Shown here piece by piece: positions 63,837 through 64,000 of a DNA stretch of 64,000 nt. Numbering within the stretch: position 1 is the stretch's first letter; each line of letters opens with the position of its first letter. The stretch comes from Brevundimonas sp. (lineage in GTDB: Bacteria > Pseudomonadota > Alphaproteobacteria > Caulobacterales > Caulobacteraceae): positions 62,001-126,000 of the forward strand of contig NZ_JAHBYB010000007.1 in NCBI RefSeq assembly GCF_019636155.1. Reading direction: 5' to 3'. Both the position numbers and the translations under genes were made by a program. The notes beneath the pieces were generated by a model that ran no database searches, was not told the DNA's origin, and worked only from the letters and a program-made list of their open reading frames with translations.

Positions 63837-64000
63837 CCGGGGTCGTGTCCCGGATGAACCCCCCGCCCAGCAGCCGGTCGGGATCGGCGGGATCATAGAG
63901 GGCGCAGGCCTGGCCCGGCGCCACGCCTTCCTCGCCGTCGGCGAACACCACCTGAACGGTGTCTCCGTCCAGCCGCAGCCGGGCGGGGGAGGGGGGACGG
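63829..64000 (-). CDS. mnmA: tRNA-specific 2-thiouridylase, 3' end (partial)
   Basis: The C-terminal ~56 codons of a minus-strand gene cut by the window edge. The end reads [13 protein letters not shown] and [14 protein letters not shown], matching the MnmA C-terminal domain (GVAPGQ...ALYD...VLGGG). The product thiolates U34 of Lys, Glu and Gln tRNAs. The stop codon is at 63829-63831. Confidence 0.8.
   Translation of the reverse strand, partial: RPPSPARLRLDGDTVQVVFADGEEGVAPGQACALYDPADPDRLLGGGFIRDTTPVV

Overview
The window is GC-rich, densely coded DNA from an alphaproteobacterium. It most likely comes from Brevundimonas or a close relative in the Caulobacteraceae. The clues are two short (277 aa) Caulobacter-type flagellins with a FlaG protein and a large flagellin-locus protein resembling FlaEY, a class I lysyl-tRNA synthetase, a GyrA with Ala and Met at the quinolone positions, and flagellar sigma-54/ftr-type promoter sequences. 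It is ordinary chromosome, with no integrase, transposase, CRISPR array or plasmid functions.

Layout. 0-6.5 kb: housekeeping genes (MBL hydrolase, enoyl-CoA hydratase, acetyltransferase, Nudix hydrolase, CCA-adding enzyme, EEP nuclease-like protein). 6.6-9.5 kb: a compact phage- or gene-transfer-agent-like island with a DUF2793/glycine-rich tail-fibre protein, then a small ORF, holin-like protein, M15 endolysin and nested Rz/Rz1-like spanins. 9.5-14.9 kb: flagellin locus with three ftr-like sites, a sigma-54 promoter, two flagellins, FlaG and a FlaEY-like protein. 15-26 kb: ssb with a LexA box, a PIN toxin/YefM-Phd antitoxin pair, EamA transporter, sodC, gyrA, class IV aminotransferase, coaD, two cyclophilins and Ppx/GppA. 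26-34 kb: hspQ, phhA and the arginine succinyltransferase operon (M20 hydrolase-astA-small membrane protein-astD-astB). 34-41 kb: arsC-like gene and tamA-tamB. 41-50 kb: hybrid histidine kinase, CaiB-type racemase, tRNA-Lys(TTT), tgt, queA and lysS. 50-64 kb: SH3 protein, S24 repressor-like protein, two PaaI thioesterases, ligase-associated exonuclease, a second hybrid kinase, queC-queE-queD, thioesterase, HxlR regulator, GST, S9 peptidase, a hemerythrin-like protein and the 3' end of mnmA.

The genes work together in several modules: queuosine synthesis and insertion (queC, queE, queD, tgt, queA), arginine catabolism to glutamate and succinate, outer-membrane protein/envelope assembly (TamA-TamB), and the flagellar filament. 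Several families of palindromic repeats (roughly 125-175 bp) are scattered through the region. Most lie between genes, where three of them supply the apparent Shine-Dalgarno sequence of the next gene. One sits in frame inside queA and accounts for almost exactly the extra length of the protein. That in-frame element, the stranded tail-fibre/lysis module beside the flagellin promoter, and a hairpin repeat with compensatory stem changes around the SH3 gene are the observations most worth following up.
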